NCBI RefSeq assembly: GCF_019925205.1
Contig: NC_083560.1
Span: forward strand, 98,298,083 to 98,362,082
Origin: Metopolophium dirhodum
Taxonomy: Eukaryota; Arthropoda; Insecta; Hemiptera; Aphididae
Direction of reading: 5' to 3'
Length of the DNA: 64,000 nucleotides
Under the pieces are notes generated by a model. The model saw nothing but the letters and a program-made list of their open reading frames with translations. It was not told the DNA's origin and made no database searches. Below are positions 1 to 10,870 of this stretch, one piece after another. Position numbers and translations under genes: made by a program. How positions within the stretch are numbered: the first letter of the stretch is position 1; each line of letters opens with the position of its first letter.

Positions 1-690
1 ACGGTAGTTTTTAACAATATAGTAGCTAAATTAAAGGGGACCGCTTTCCAGTCTGCCCGATACCGAAATTTTGCAGACTGGGCCGAACTTAAAGCCCACC
101 TTCGAGCTGTTTTTGGAACACCGCATTCCATTAGTTATTTACAATCGCAAATGAGCAATATTAAACAACGTTCCGACGAAGACATACGTAGCTTCGCCGG
201 GCGTACGGAAAAATGTTTTCATGAATTAGTAGGAGCACTAACTGTAGGACTAGAGCCAGCATCAGCCACAGCAGTAGCTGCATCTTATAAAACGGGAGCG
301 CTTACCGCATTTGTTAACGGGACGTGACCCGAAATCAGAGCATTATTAAAAGCACGCGACGTATCCTCTTTCGAAAAAGCCGTTTCTATAGCAACCGAAG
401 AAGAACAGGATTTACAACACATTAATCGCCGTTTTAACACTAACAAAAATTACGGGAAAAATAACGCGAATAAAAAGAATATTAAATGCAATAAATGCAG
501 TAAGATGGGCCACTATGCAAACGAGTGCCGTAGTAATACAGGTACTTCATACAGCACGAATTTTAGAAATCCCATTAACAGTCGCGACGATAAAACCAGT
601 ATAGTAAAACACGAGTATCAAGGGCAGGTCAGGTTCTGCGCGTACTGTAAGAAAACAAATCATAATATAAAAGATTGTAGGAAACGTATT
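1..690 (+). pseudogene. Gag C-terminal part with CCHC knuckles, broken by a TGA
   Basis: Frame 1 is open from the window edge except for TGA at 325-327, and it continues without a shift into pol. The first knuckle (C-x2-C-x4-H-x4-C) starts at about 487 and the second sits at residues 45-58 of the frame that begins at 505. Gag packages element RNA; the knuckles are the nucleic-acid-binding part. Many errantiviruses separate gag and pol by a frameshift site, whereas here the knuckles and protease share one frame. That is either a family trait or a result of decay. The TGA looks like a point mutation because clear Gag-like sequence continues past it. Confidence 0.8.
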
Positions 691-3600
691 TACAACGAAA
701 GTAAAAAAACCACTAGTAAGGAAACCGAAAGTCCTAGCACTAGCCGTACCGTAAACGAAATCAACCAAAATCATGTAAGAGTTGTAGCCAATTTCGAAGA
801 AGAACACATAATGTGTGGATCAAATAATTTCCAACCTCCTAATATTAAATTATTAGTCGACTCCGGCGCGGAGATGAATCTCATTAAAATAACCGCGCTA
901 GAAGGACAAGTTGTCATAAACGAATCCGAGAAACGTACGATAAAAGGCATTAACGAAATTCCAATATTTACCGTAGGCACTATGGTAACCACTATGCAAA
1001 TTAACAACGTCGATGTGCTCATCAAATTCGACGTCGTTTTTGGCGATTTTCCAATAAACGAGTCGGGCATCATCGGTCGTAACTTTTTAAAACAAAACAA
1101 GGTTATCATGGACTATAGCCAAAATCTATTAACAATACCAGAAGAAACTGGTTTTAAAGAAATTATATTACCGCCGCGTAGCAATTGTGTACTTCTCATA
1201 AAAAACGACGAAAACATAGGTCACGAGAATATAACTATAAAAAAACAAGACGTGAACGAAAACGTAATAATCGCGAACAGTATCAGTCCGGTTAACAAAA
1301 ATAACATTGTTAGTAATATAATAAATATTTCAGAAGAACCTTTCGTGATAGACGAGCTTACCACACAACATATCGAGTGGGAGCCATATAATGAAACAGT
1401 ATTGACAGCATCTTTTATAGATGACAAACAAACCGATCGTATTACACAAATCAAACGCGAAATTAAAACCGACGATTTGAATAAAGAAGAACGGGAAAAT
1501 ATTTTAGCACTCTGTTGTGATTACGCGGACCTGTTTTATTTACCGGGTGACTATCTTAGCGCCACGGAAATCGGGACTCACACAATAAACACACCGCGTT
1601 GCACAAAACCCATTAACATACGCCCGTATCGTTTACCTTGGGCATACCAAGAAGAAATCGAAAAACAAATTAAAGAAATGAAACATAACAATATTATACG
1701 TGATTCTAAATCACCTTTCAATTTTCCACTCGTAGTAGTGAAAAAGAAAAATTTAGATCCGACAGGGAAACCCAAACTGCGAGTGTGCGTAGATTTCAGA
1801 AAACTTAACGAAGTAACCGAGAATGAAGCTTATGGCCTCCCAAACTTACTAGAGATATTAGAATCCCTAGGATCATCCAAATACTTCAGTACTTTGGATT
1901 TGGCGGCAGGTTATCATCAGCTGCATATAGACCCGGCCGATACACATAAAACAGCTTTTTCTACAAAATCCGGTCACTACGAATTTTTACGCATGCCTTT
2001 CGGACTGAGCTCAGCTCCAGCCACTTTTACGCGCGCAATGAAATCTGTACTCATGGGACTTGAAGAAATGTGCACTGCATACCTAGATGATATTGTAGTA
2101 CACGGATCTAGTCTTATGGACCACCAGAAAAAATTAGAACAAGTATTCAATAGGCTGCGCGTACACAAACTTAAATTACAACCTAACAAATGTTCTTTCT
2201 TACGAAAAGAAGTATTGTATTTAGGGCACGTAATAAACGAAACCGGAGTTTCCCCGGACCCGAACAAATTGAAATGCATTCGGGAATATCCTAAACCGAA
2301 AAATGCAAAGGATATTAAGTCATTTTTAGGACTATTAAATTACTATAGACGTTTCGTCGATAATTTTGCAAAAATAGCAAAGCCATTAACTTATTTACTT
2401 AAAAAAGACGTACCATTCGTTTGGACCGATAATTGCGAACATAGTTTTGAAGAACTCAAAAAAGCTTTAATGAACCCGCCGTTACTAGTCTATCCCGACT
2501 GGGAAGCGGGAAAGTTCAATTTAATGACAGACGCAAGTCAGTATGCAATAGGAGCCGTTTTATCTCAGGGGGAAGTCCCTAAAGACCAACCTATCGCGTA
2601 CTCCAGTAGAACATTAAATAAAGCGGAGTGTAACTATAGCGTTATTCAGAAGGAATTATTAGCCATCGTCTGGGCCGTGAAATATTTCAGACCATATTTA
2701 TACGGTCGTCATTTCAACATTATAACCGACCATCGACCTTTAACATATTTATTCGGCATTAAAGACGCGTCATCGCAGTTAATGCGCTGGCGATTACAAC
2801 TGGCCGATTACGATTATGACATTACGTACCGGGCCGGCCCCGAGCACTCGAACGCCGACTGTTTATCACGAATTCGAATGATACAAACCGGTCCGACCAA
2901 CGCAATTAACGGGTTCAATGAATTCAAAGCCGCGGAAAGCAAACCCATCTTCAATTCAAAAATTATCGAAATCGACAATGATATAATCAAGGCCGTAGAG
3001 ACAGAGAACGTTATAATACTAGTTTCGGAAGACAAAGTCATAACTAACCCGGCAGTGCGTGAAGTAATAAAAAACATTGACGTAGGTCAAATACAGTTTT
3101 CCGATGAAAACAAGTTTTGTACTATCCAAAGAGACCCGAATTTATTAATAATTTATGGTTTTAAGGCTACGTATACAACACCACTCGAAGCCGAGGTCAT
3201 TTACCAAGCCATAAACAATTTAAAAACGTTTTGCATAACAAATAAAATTAACTCGTTTTCTACGAATAAATTAGACGGGTCCACCTCACTCACCAGTTAC
3301 TTACGTATTCGAACAATGTTTCGGCATATTTTTAAAGCAACCGACATTGTAGTAAAAATTTACACGGGTCAGCAATTAACCGAAGACGAAAAGAAATTAA
3401 TAATTTACGAGCACCATAACTCACCGTTAGGGGGACATGCAGGTGTATCGCGCACAGTAAAAAGATTAAAACTTAATTATAACTGGCGCCACATGAAAAA
3501 AGACGTCAAACATTATATTAAACATTGCGAGCTATGTCAGAAAAACAAATCACATGTTAAAACCAAACAACCTATGTTAATTACTAGTACAGTAGTAAAA

Positions 3601-4203
3601 CCTTTCGAAAGAGTCTGCCTAGATATAGTAGGACCTTTACCAAAAACATTAGCAGGGAACATGTATATACTCACCTTGCAAGACGAATTAAGTCGTTTTT
3701 CACTAGCCATAGCGTTATCCGCCACGGACGCGCAAACGGTAGCACAAGCTTTCGTAGAATGTTTCGTGTGTATATACGGTATCCCCGAATCGATTTTGAC
3801 GGATTGCGGAACAAACTTTTTATCCGACGTATTCAAAAGCATGTGCAAACTTTTAGACATAAAAAAATCGAAAACTACGCCATGGCATCCGCAAGGAAAC
3901 GCTTTTCTAGAACGGTCCCACAAAATGTTAAAAACCTATTTACGGAGTTTTGTTGACAAAGACAGTAATTGGGATAAACTATTATGCTTCGCAACTTTCT
4001 GTTATAACACCACAGTTCATACCTCGACTAATTTTACACCCTATGAACTAGTATTCGGAAGAAAACCGAACATTCCTTCTGCGTTTAACAAAAATCCCGA
4101 ACCACAGTATAATTATGATAACTATGTTTTCGACCTCAAACGACTTATGCAGGAAGCACACAAAATAGCAAGGGATAACCTAATCAAAAAAAAAAGAATC
4201 TAA
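505..4203 (+). CDS. pol: Pol polyprotein: protease, reverse transcriptase, RNase H, integrase
   Basis: The 1232-residue frame copies element RNA into DNA and integrates it. Domains in order: second CCHC knuckle (C45, C48, H53, C58); aspartic protease with DSGA at about 119-122; reverse transcriptase with the YLDD active site at about 526-529; RNase H with TDAS near 675; integrase with an N-terminal HHCC zinc-binding region and catalytic residues D1040, D1100 and E1136, a D,D35E spacing. The methionine at 505 is only the first ATG after the gag stop, so the true translation product would start in gag. The frame stops at 4201-4203 right after a run of ten A residues, and the integrase tail carries on in another frame. 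Confidence 0.93.
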   Translation: MGHYANECRSNTGTSYSTNFRNPINSRDDKTSIVKHEYQGQVRFCAYCKKTNHNIKDCRKRIYNESKKTTSKETESPSTSRTVNEINQNHVRVVANFEEEHIMCGSNNFQPPNIKLLVDSGAEMNLIKITALEGQVVINESEKRTIKGINEIPIFTVGTMVTTMQINNVDVLIKFDVVFGDFPINESGIIGRNFLKQNKVIMDYSQNLLTIPEETGFKEIILPPRSNCVLLIKNDENIGHENITIKKQDVNENVIIANSISPVNKNNIVSNIINISEEPFVIDELTTQHIEWEPYNETVLTASFIDDKQTDRITQIKREIKTDDLNKEERENILALCCDYADLFYLPGDYLSATEIGTHTINTPRCTKPINIRPYRLPWAYQEEIEKQIKEMKHNNIIRDSKSPFNFPLVVVKKKNLDPTGKPKLRVCVDFRKLNEVTENEAYGLPNLLEILESLGSSKYFSTLDLAAGYHQLHIDPADTHKTAFSTKSGHYEFLRMPFGLSSAPATFTRAMKSVLMGLEEMCTAYLDDIVVHGSSLMDHQKKLEQVFNRLRVHKLKLQPNKCSFLRKEVLYLGHVINETGVSPDPNKLKCIREYPKPKNAKDIKSFLGLLNYYRRFVDNFAKIAKPLTYLLKKDVPFVWTDNCEHSFEELKKALMNPPLLVYPDWEAGKFNLMTDASQYAIGAVLSQGEVPKDQPIAYSSRTLNKAECNYSVIQKELLAIVWAVKYFRPYLYGRHFNIITDHRPLTYLFGIKDASSQLMRWRLQLADYDYDITYRAGPEHSNADCLSRIRMIQTGPTNAINGFNEFKAAESKPIFNSKIIEIDNDIIKAVETENVIILVSEDKVITNPAVREVIKNIDVGQIQFSDENKFCTIQRDPNLLIIYGFKATYTTPLEAEVIYQAINNLKTFCITNKINSFSTNKLDGSTSLTSYLRIRTMFRHIFKATDIVVKIYTGQQLTEDEKKLIIYEHHNSPLGGHAGVSRTVKRLKLNYNWRHMKKDVKHYIKHCELCQKNKSHVKTKQPMLITSTVVKPFERVCLDIVGPLPKTLAGNMYILTLQDELSRFSLAIALSATDAQTVAQAFVECFVCIYGIPESILTDCGTNFLSDVFKSMCKLLDIKKSKTTPWHPQGNAFLERSHKMLKTYLRSFVDKDSNWDKLLCFATFCYNTTVHTSTNFTPYELVFGRKPNIPSAFNKNPEPQYNYDNYVFDLKRLMQEAHKIARDNLIKKKRI

Positions 4204-4432
4204 TAAAACTTACTATGACCGAACTTTAAATGTCGTCAATTTACACGTAGGAGATAAAGTACTCATTAGAGAACACAATAAGAAAAATGCGCTTAGCTTA
4301 AATTGGCAAGGACCTTTTGAGGTACTATTAGTACACGATAACGAAAATATTACAATTCAAAAAGGAAATCGCGAGTATCGTATACATAAAAATAACGTAA
4401 AACGTTATTACGACGATAACGACAGCGAATAA
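4196..4432 (+). pseudogene. Integrase C-terminal tail, displaced into another frame
   Basis: After the ten-A run at 4186-4195 the sequence stays open in the next frame to TAA at 4430-4432. It contains a WQGPFEV-type motif followed by a basic stretch, as in the GPY/F C-terminal domain of gypsy integrases. The simplest reading is a one-base length change in the homopolymer. A programmed shift so close to the end of integrase would be unusual. Confidence 0.75.
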
Positions 4433-4497
4433 AATAAAAAAAAAAAAACAAATTGTAGAATACATTAAGTCATACAATTATATTCATTTTATTTTGG

Positions 4498-4580
4498 AGA
4501 CGGTTTATTATTACATTATAATTACTATTACTATTATTATTATTATATTATTATTTTTTATTAGTATTATTATTATTATT
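4498..4580. repeat. TTA-rich microsatellite between pol and env
   Basis: Irregular (TTA)n / (ATT)n repeats fill the untranslated gap between the end of pol and the env splice acceptor. No coding potential is seen. Confidence 0.75.
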
Positions 4581-4778
4581 ATAATACACTACGGTACTTA
4601 AGATTTTATTATCAAATTATTTTATGAGGGTTACGGGATTTGATTAATTATAATACTATTTTATTATCATTCTATTTATTTTACACTCGTAATCATATTA
4701 CTATTATTAGTAGTTTCCTGAACAGTAGAACGGGTATATGGAATACTATTAAGCTAAACTTTTATTATAAAACTATAT

Positions 4779-4806
4779 TTAACTAATAAGCTGAAACGAT
4801 TTTCAG
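4779..4806 (+). promoter_or_regulatory. Probable splice acceptor for env subgenomic mRNA
   Basis: A branch-point-like aactaataag is followed by a T-rich TTTTCAG ending at 4806, and the env ATG starts four bases later at 4811. Errantivirus env is known to be made from a spliced message, so the position fits. The donor would be upstream of this window. The site is inferred from motif and position only. Confidence 0.55.
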
Positions 4807-4810
4807 ACTT

Positions 4811-6643
4811 ATGCTTCTGATAATACCATTCACGTCGGGGACTTTTCGATACACCGACGAACAACTAACACGACACTCTGGCCTATACTACGAGAACCGG
4901 GGACCTTTGAAACTTATTACGTCTCAATGGGATCTTACTGCATACATTAATCTTACTAAATATAACGAAGAATTCGAATACATAAACGAAGTAATAGATA
5001 AAACGAACGAATTGTGTGTTGCATACATGCACGACCCAGTTACCAATAACTTTAATTGTAACAACTTACTTAAAACAGCCACCGCTATAGTTGACAATTT
5101 ACACAATAAAAAGACACAAGTCTTAGATTCTATTGGTCACATAATTACTAAACGTAATGCTTTAACTAAACTCGTTACAAAAGCAGCTAAATTAATATAC
5201 GGAATATGCAATTTAGAATGCATACAAAAATTTAATTTTAATATAGCAAAAAGCCAAAGCACTTCGCAATCTAAACTAATAAAAGAACAAATTAAAGTAG
5301 TACAACTACAGAATAATATAGTGTCACACAACATTATATCTTCGGTACCTTTAACATTAATGGTGAACGAAACGACAAACAGTACAAGGGAACAACAAAT
5401 AAAAAACTATTTGACAAAACATTTTATACACGTTAATTTATTAATTACAAAACAGATAGAAGAAACAAACACACTATTAGAGGTAATACAACAAGCTAAA
5501 ATGGGGATTATTCATCCAAGTTTAATATCTCCAAAAGAGTTATTAGAACACGTTAAAGACGTTAAAGTATCATTACCTGGGGGCACCGATTTACCAACTG
5601 ATTTAGACATACAAAATATTTACGAATTGATAAAGCTCTCAGACATTACTATATACTATGCAAATGACAACTTAGTGTTTATAATTTCTTTACCTTTAAT
5701 TTATCAAAATGATTTTAGTTTGTATAATTTAATACCTGTGCCAGTGTGCACCGGAAACGATTGTTTTTATATAAAACCTAGTAATAAGTATCTAGCTATA
5801 AGTAAAACGAAAGAACACTATGCTCTTTATGACGAATTGTATTACACACATTGTAAACACGCTAGAGACTTCCTTTTGTGTCCTGAGGGTAATCCTTTAC
5901 ATCCACGTGCTAGTAGACCAGCATGTGAAGTACAATTACTCCAAGATCCTATAAAAGTTCCAACAAACTGCGAAATCATGCACGTACAAATGGGTACATC
6001 CATCTTTCACAAAAAACGATTCAAAAACGAGTGGATCTACGTCACTAACTACGATTTAGTATTCATCACCTGCGACGAAGATAAAGAATCCACCAGCCAT
6101 ACACTAAAAGGTGTAGGTATCTTAAGTTTAAACGAAACTTGTAAAGCGTACGCCGCTAGAGACGTACTCATACCAGGAAAAGTCGATTACAAATCTGAAT
6201 ATATGGATTTCAACCCGAAATCAGTTTTAGAACACATAAAGGATATGCCGTTCACCGACAACAACAACTTAATGGAAGATTACCATGTTAAAACAAATAA
6301 CATGGAGGACCTACATAAAGTGTCAGGGTCAAACAAACAATTAGAAAAACAACGGAAAGTCGACAACAAAATTGACGAGCTAAAGGACACGCAAGAACGC
6401 AACGATTATATATTATATGTAATAACAAGTAGCATTTTTATGACGGTAATCATATTAATAATAAATATGGTTAAAGAAAAACCAGTAACAAATCACACGG
6501 AAGTAGCACAGTCACAGGAAGAAACAGAAGAACTGGACGCAAACCCCATGATGTCATCAAGAGGAATCGACATGGTCGAGTTTCCACTCACACCAAGAAA
6601 CAGCCCTACCGGCTACCCAACACTTCGGACATTCTTGAATTAG
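4811..6643 (+). CDS. env: Errantivirus-like envelope glycoprotein
   Basis: This 610-residue frame lies just after pol and is the envelope-type third ORF of the element, a membrane protein that in infectious insect retroelements mediates particle entry. A 22-residue hydrophobic segment at about 533-554 is the predicted transmembrane anchor, followed by a ~56-residue tail. Asn-x-Ser/Thr sites and cysteines are scattered through the ectodomain. The N-terminus (MLLIIPFTSG) is short for a signal peptide, so splicing may add upstream residues. No obvious break is seen across the frame although gag and pol are damaged. The call rests on position and topology, since the sequence itself is divergent. 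Confidence 0.8.
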   Translation: MLLIIPFTSGTFRYTDEQLTRHSGLYYENRGPLKLITSQWDLTAYINLTKYNEEFEYINEVIDKTNELCVAYMHDPVTNNFNCNNLLKTATAIVDNLHNKKTQVLDSIGHIITKRNALTKLVTKAAKLIYGICNLECIQKFNFNIAKSQSTSQSKLIKEQIKVVQLQNNIVSHNIISSVPLTLMVNETTNSTREQQIKNYLTKHFIHVNLLITKQIEETNTLLEVIQQAKMGIIHPSLISPKELLEHVKDVKVSLPGGTDLPTDLDIQNIYELIKLSDITIYYANDNLVFIISLPLIYQNDFSLYNLIPVPVCTGNDCFYIKPSNKYLAISKTKEHYALYDELYYTHCKHARDFLLCPEGNPLHPRASRPACEVQLLQDPIKVPTNCEIMHVQMGTSIFHKKRFKNEWIYVTNYDLVFITCDEDKESTSHTLKGVGILSLNETCKAYAARDVLIPGKVDYKSEYMDFNPKSVLEHIKDMPFTDNNNLMEDYHVKTNNMEDLHKVSGSNKQLEKQRKVDNKIDELKDTQERNDYILYVITSSIFMTVIILIINMVKEKPVTNHTEVAQSQEETEELDANPMMSSRGIDMVEFPLTPRNSPTGYPTLRTFLN

Positions 6644-6667
6644 CGGAAGTCAGGGACTTCCATCTTC

Positions 6668-6678
6668 GAGGGGAGGAA
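6668..6678 (+). promoter_or_regulatory. Polypurine tract
   Basis: gaggggaggaa lies directly before the 3' LTR, where plus-strand DNA synthesis is primed in LTR elements. Confidence 0.8.
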
Positions 6679-7285
6679 TGTAGTAAACCGACAGTATTAC
6701 TAATATTCTAAGTACATTCTCACGATAGGACAACAACAACAGGAAGGTTAACTACATCAACGATTCCAAGAACCACGTACAATGTACGTACCTAGAGTTT
6801 GACCGCGCACTTAAAAAGCATTTTTACACAATAGTGCTAAAACAACCTATGAAAATAATCCGTGAGTGCCGGTGCAATTCAAACGGATTATGAATATCTG
6901 CGAAACTTAATTAACTTTGTACCAATAAGTGTCAAGCATTCACTCGGGTTGTTTGTGCAATAACAACGTCCATCTCCGGTTCCTTTCAAATATCCACCTC
7001 CTGGACTCTACCGTGTACATTTGTATCCGTATAGTTTTTATATAAATATAAGATAGAATCTATAGTAAAATTAGATTTAGTACAGAGTCTGCACTACGCA
7101 CACGCTGAGTCTCGGGCAGGTGCTTTTCGCTCTGTCCTCAAATTTATATACGAAATTAATTACTTTTTAAATAAAATTACTTATAACTAACTTGTGTAAC
7201 TTGTCGCTCTACAACCTTTTCTCCTACATTCACCATCAACGTCGACGAACTCAAAAATATAAGCGAGCAGTGAGGGATCACTACA
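6679..7285 (+). repeat. 3' LTR of the env-bearing gypsy element
   Basis: The LTR runs from TGTAGT to ACTACA, a perfect inverted end pair, about 607 bp. A TATA-like stretch (tttttatataaatataag) is at about 7030-7047. Its 3' portion (from about 7110) matches the complement of the solo LTR at 50174-50855 over several blocks, such as the gggcaggtgcttttcgct region, which supports both calls. Confidence 0.85.
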
Positions 7286-8440
7286 CTGTCAAGGCTGGAA
7301 GAGAGGTGTGGAGGGAAATTACTTTACGTTAACATTGAACTGGTAATATTAGAGAATGAGAACTATGACGGGAATGTACGAACGAACGAACGATCGAACT
7401 AACTATTGATCGAACTATTGATACTGTAGGCTCTGATCTGGCCTGTATAAATGTAGTGTGACACCTATTGCCGCTGGTTGGGGTGCTGAATTGTATTGAC
7501 CACATTTCCTTAGGTTTCTGCGTGATACGTGTTGGTTCTCACGTGGGCGGCTAAGTTATATCGATGTAGCTTTTGATGATCTCGTTTACTTTCGTATTGT
7601 TGACCTCAACTCGTGCTTTTCCGTGTCGGAAAGTCCTGTAAAGTTGTCCGGTCTTGGAGCGCGTGTGCTGCCGCGCGCTCTGTACGGCGTCAGTGCGTTT
7701 TTATAGTTCGACGCACTTTCGTCTTTATTCTACATACGTGTTGTTTTACGGGTAGGAAAAGTAGTGGACAGTATAGTATATCAAGTTATTAAGTACCACA
7801 ACACTTAACGCGATCATTAGTTGCATTACCGATGAGTAAAGTGTTGGAAAGTCATGATTAGGTCGGCTCGGTACCGTTTCATCTGACACTTGTTATGTCC
7901 GGTAGATGGCGCGGGTTGTTTCGTTTATTCCTATTAATTCTGTCTCGTTACAAACTATAATTAAATATTATATTAATAGTATTCAATGGAGAGATTTATT
8001 TATGGACCTAAATATATTGGAGTTTATAGATATCCGTATCGGTGACATTGTTATTACAATGTTATCTAATAATATATTATTGAGCTCACTGCTGTATGTA
8101 TATTATAAAGGTACCTATTAATATGTTCATATTATTATTAATTGATAGATATTATTATAGCCAAGACTTCATATTTTAATTTTCCCATTTGTATACGAAA
8201 ATAATACAAATTACAAATAATATAAATTGTAATAAATGTGATGGTAAATTGTTTATTTGTGAATTCTTAAATTACATAATATATAACTATTATTTGATTA
8301 CCTACCTAATGAATAACAACATTATCAAGTTTACTTTAAAGTATAAATTAAGTATAATTTAAGCAAGTACATTTTAAATAATTTTAAATTTAATTGAGTA
8401 TGGTTGAGTTCTATTTCTATATTATGTAATATCGACTATA
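7286..8440. other. No gene recognised; CpG-rich patch inside AT-rich DNA
   Basis: Flanking DNA between two elements. About 7590-7760 is richer in CG, including a gcgcgtgtgctgccgcgcgc stretch; the rest is AT-rich. The small frame at 7906-8121 has no recognisable domain and is not called. The missing first MADF exon of the neighbouring Harbinger copy is not found here. Confidence 0.5.
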
Positions 8441-8474
8441 TGTGAAAACTAATATTAATTTATAAACACAAACA

Positions 8475-10870
8475 TTAAATACAAGAATTCCATTGCCATG
8501 GAATCGATGCTTGTGGAGTAATAAAATATCTTGCCAAATAATTTCTTAATGAATAGGCTGTTGAGTGTTCATTTACTGTGTCTGTATGTTCACCTAATGA
8601 AAAACCATTAGTAAGGTCAGCGGTGTTACGACGATCGACATTTCCAAAATCTTGAGCTGTATATTGAGTTCCTTCTCTTTTTCGTACAAAATTGTGTAGA
8701 ATACAACATGATTTTATAATGTCATTGACTTTACCAACATCATGGCAACGAATGGCAGTACTTAAAACTTGAAATTTCTCTGTCATCATTCCAAATGTAC
8801 ACTCTATCGTTTTTCTACCACGGCTTAGTCGATAGTTGAATACTCTTTGTACGTTGTTTAGATTTCGTCTTGGGTATGGTCTCATCAAATATGTCGATAA
8901 TGGAAATGCCTCATCACCCACAAAATAATAAGGAAATTCGCAGTCATTTTCGTCATATTGTAGCTTTGAAGGTGAAGGTATATCAAGTTCTTTGCGTGTT
9001 AACCAATATTTCATTGCTGAAGCTCGAAATATCCCTCCATCGCTGTTCCTACCAGCATATCCAGTTTCTATCATAGTAAAAAGGCCGTCAGCATCACAGC
9101 AGCCTAATAACACTATTGAGTGATAGGCCTTGTAATTGAAATTACTCGAACCAGTATTCGGAAGTTTCTCGATGCGAATATGTTTACCATCTAAGCTACC
9201 GATGCAATTTGAGAGGTTCCACAAAGACTCAAAACGTTGTGAAATTCGTTTCCATTGAGCTTTATTTGGTTTCGGCATCCAATCCTTATTCATCTTTTCC
9301 CAAAATATCTTTGTTGTCTCTGCTACGATGCGACCAACAGTAGACTCTCCTCGACAAAAATATAACCCAAGTGAGACAAATGTACATCCTGTAGCTAAAT
9401 ACCTGTGTAATAAAAAAGTATTAATCACATTTTTAAAATTAATTAAAAAATTTCATTAATTAAACAAAATTTATAAAATAAAATTGATTGGAAAATTCTT
9501 CCACCTAGATGGCCTAAACTAAATTCCATTAATAAATAATACGTTTTATATATTATACGTGTGTATTATTGCAGTGAACGAATGTAAGGAGAAATGGAGG
9601 AATTTAAGAACTACTTTCGTTAGGAGTATGAAAATCCCTGCTAGCGGATCCAAAGCAAAAAAACCATATTACCTAAATGATGCAATGCAGTTTACGGTAC
9701 CCTTCCTTAAAACTAGTGCTGTACCAAGTGGAAATTTGCCACCTATTCCATCAGATGAAAATGTTGAAACTACTGATATGTGGGAAAACACCCTATTGGA
9801 TACATCCGAGGTAACAGAGTCTTCTGAAATACAAAACCAGCCACACTCTCCTCAACTGGAAACATTACCTATGCCTCCCCCACCGAAACAATCAAGTATT
9901 CAGCATTCTAGCCAACCAGAACAGGCTGAAAGTCAAAAATTGACAAAAAAAATCGCCCGTAAAAAAAATAACAATTCCAGTGATGCTGATGAAGCCTTTA
10001 TTGAGTATTTTAAATCTAAAAAAGCCAAGATCAACAATTCTCCTCGTGATATAAGAGCCGATTCTATTCAACAGTTTTTGAACAGCCTAATACCAGATCT
10101 GCTGACTATGACTGATGCACAACTCAGAACATACAAGAGGAGGTCTATTGCTATCATAAATGAAATTCTTGGAACAAACCTTTGTACTTTTAGTCCGGCT
10201 ACATCCGTAGAAACACGTTTACAGCAATCTCCAGCCGGTTCGTTTTTATCGTCATTGTCATCCGAGGACGAAACCGATAAACAACATTATTTGACCTTAT
10301 AGTATTTTAAATTTTATATGGTCGTCGGACACTGTTACAAAGTTTAAATTTTAAACACTCCTAATTACTACTACTATTACTAATTGTAACTGTTATTCTT
10401 TAATTTGTATATTTGATTGTTTGATTTTTTTTTTAAATGTTTTAATTTTGTTGTAAACATTAACTTTTAATCACTTAGGTACTACTATGTACAATAGAAT
10501 TATGTAGTATTTAATTATAAATATATTATAATAAACAATGCAATGAACGTTACCTTAATGTGATTAATATCCGTTCCTCTGGACTCACACATTCTCTCAG
10601 GTGAGTGTTCTGCTGATGAATGGCAGGAGAAATAATTGTTACAAGTTCTGTATAGGACTCTCTAGACATCCTATAAAATGCCAAAAATTTTGCATCGGTT
10701 TCTTGTAGTTCTCTGGCCGCTACAAAAGTTCAGCAGTTGATATTTTTCTTAATATAAGGATGAACCCAATATTTCCTTTTCTTTTTTGTTCTTTTTTGTT
10801 GTTGCATCCTTTTGTACCAATAGTACATAACAATATCTTCTTCATCACTCGAACTAGTCGAACTAGACAT
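8475..10870 (-). pseudogene. PIF/Harbinger DDE transposase, two exons, one premature stop
   Basis: Exon 1 is 10870-10554 (ATG at 10870; donor GTAACG) and exon 2 is 9402-8475 (acceptor TTACACAG). Joined they give exactly 415 codons, and the join keeps the ITLR/YLATG segment in frame. The DDE_4-type catalytic D is in LDGKH, the second D in VGDEAF and the E in IECTFGM. The protein would excise and reinsert the element, usually at TTA. A TGA at 10730-10732 interrupts exon 1; otherwise both exons are open. The intron contains the MADF gene body on the opposite strand. Confidence 0.85.
9576..10302 (+). pseudogene. MADF/Myb-like Harbinger partner protein, first exon missing
   Basis: The exon begins after TTATTGCAG at 9575 in the same phase and at the same residue pattern (V-x-x-C-K) as exon 2 of the equivalent gene at 28169-31775. 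It encodes the second half of a MADF-type DNA-binding domain (CKEKWRNLR... KPYYLNDAMQF), a Pro/Ser/Gln-rich linker and a C-terminal helix region. In known Harbinger elements such a protein binds DNA and helps bring the transposase into the nucleus. The first half of the domain, expected left of 8475, is not present, so the gene is broken. It lies inside the intron of the opposite-strand transposase. Confidence 0.75.

Larger units (their letters stand above)
1..7285 (+). mobile_element. Env-bearing gypsy (errantivirus-like) LTR retrotransposon, left end outside window
   Basis: Gag with a CCHC knuckle, then protease, reverse transcriptase, RNase H and integrase, then a separate env frame, a polypurine tract and a 3' LTR lie in the order expected of an insect errantivirus. 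The 5' LTR, primer-binding site and start of gag are beyond the left edge. The copy is damaged: an in-frame TGA at 325-327 in gag and a frame break in the A run at 4186-4195 near the integrase C-terminus. Env is open from start to stop. A solo LTR of a related family lies at 50174-50855 in the opposite orientation. The family assignment is firm; the exact clade is not. Confidence 0.93.

Noticed and set aside
4186..4195. Ten-A run as a programmed frameshift site in pol
   Set aside because: It lies near the very end of integrase, not between gag and pol, and a simple homopolymer length error explains it.
7906..8121. 71-residue frame as the missing first MADF exon
   Set aside because: No MADF pattern and no splice donor in the needed phase.
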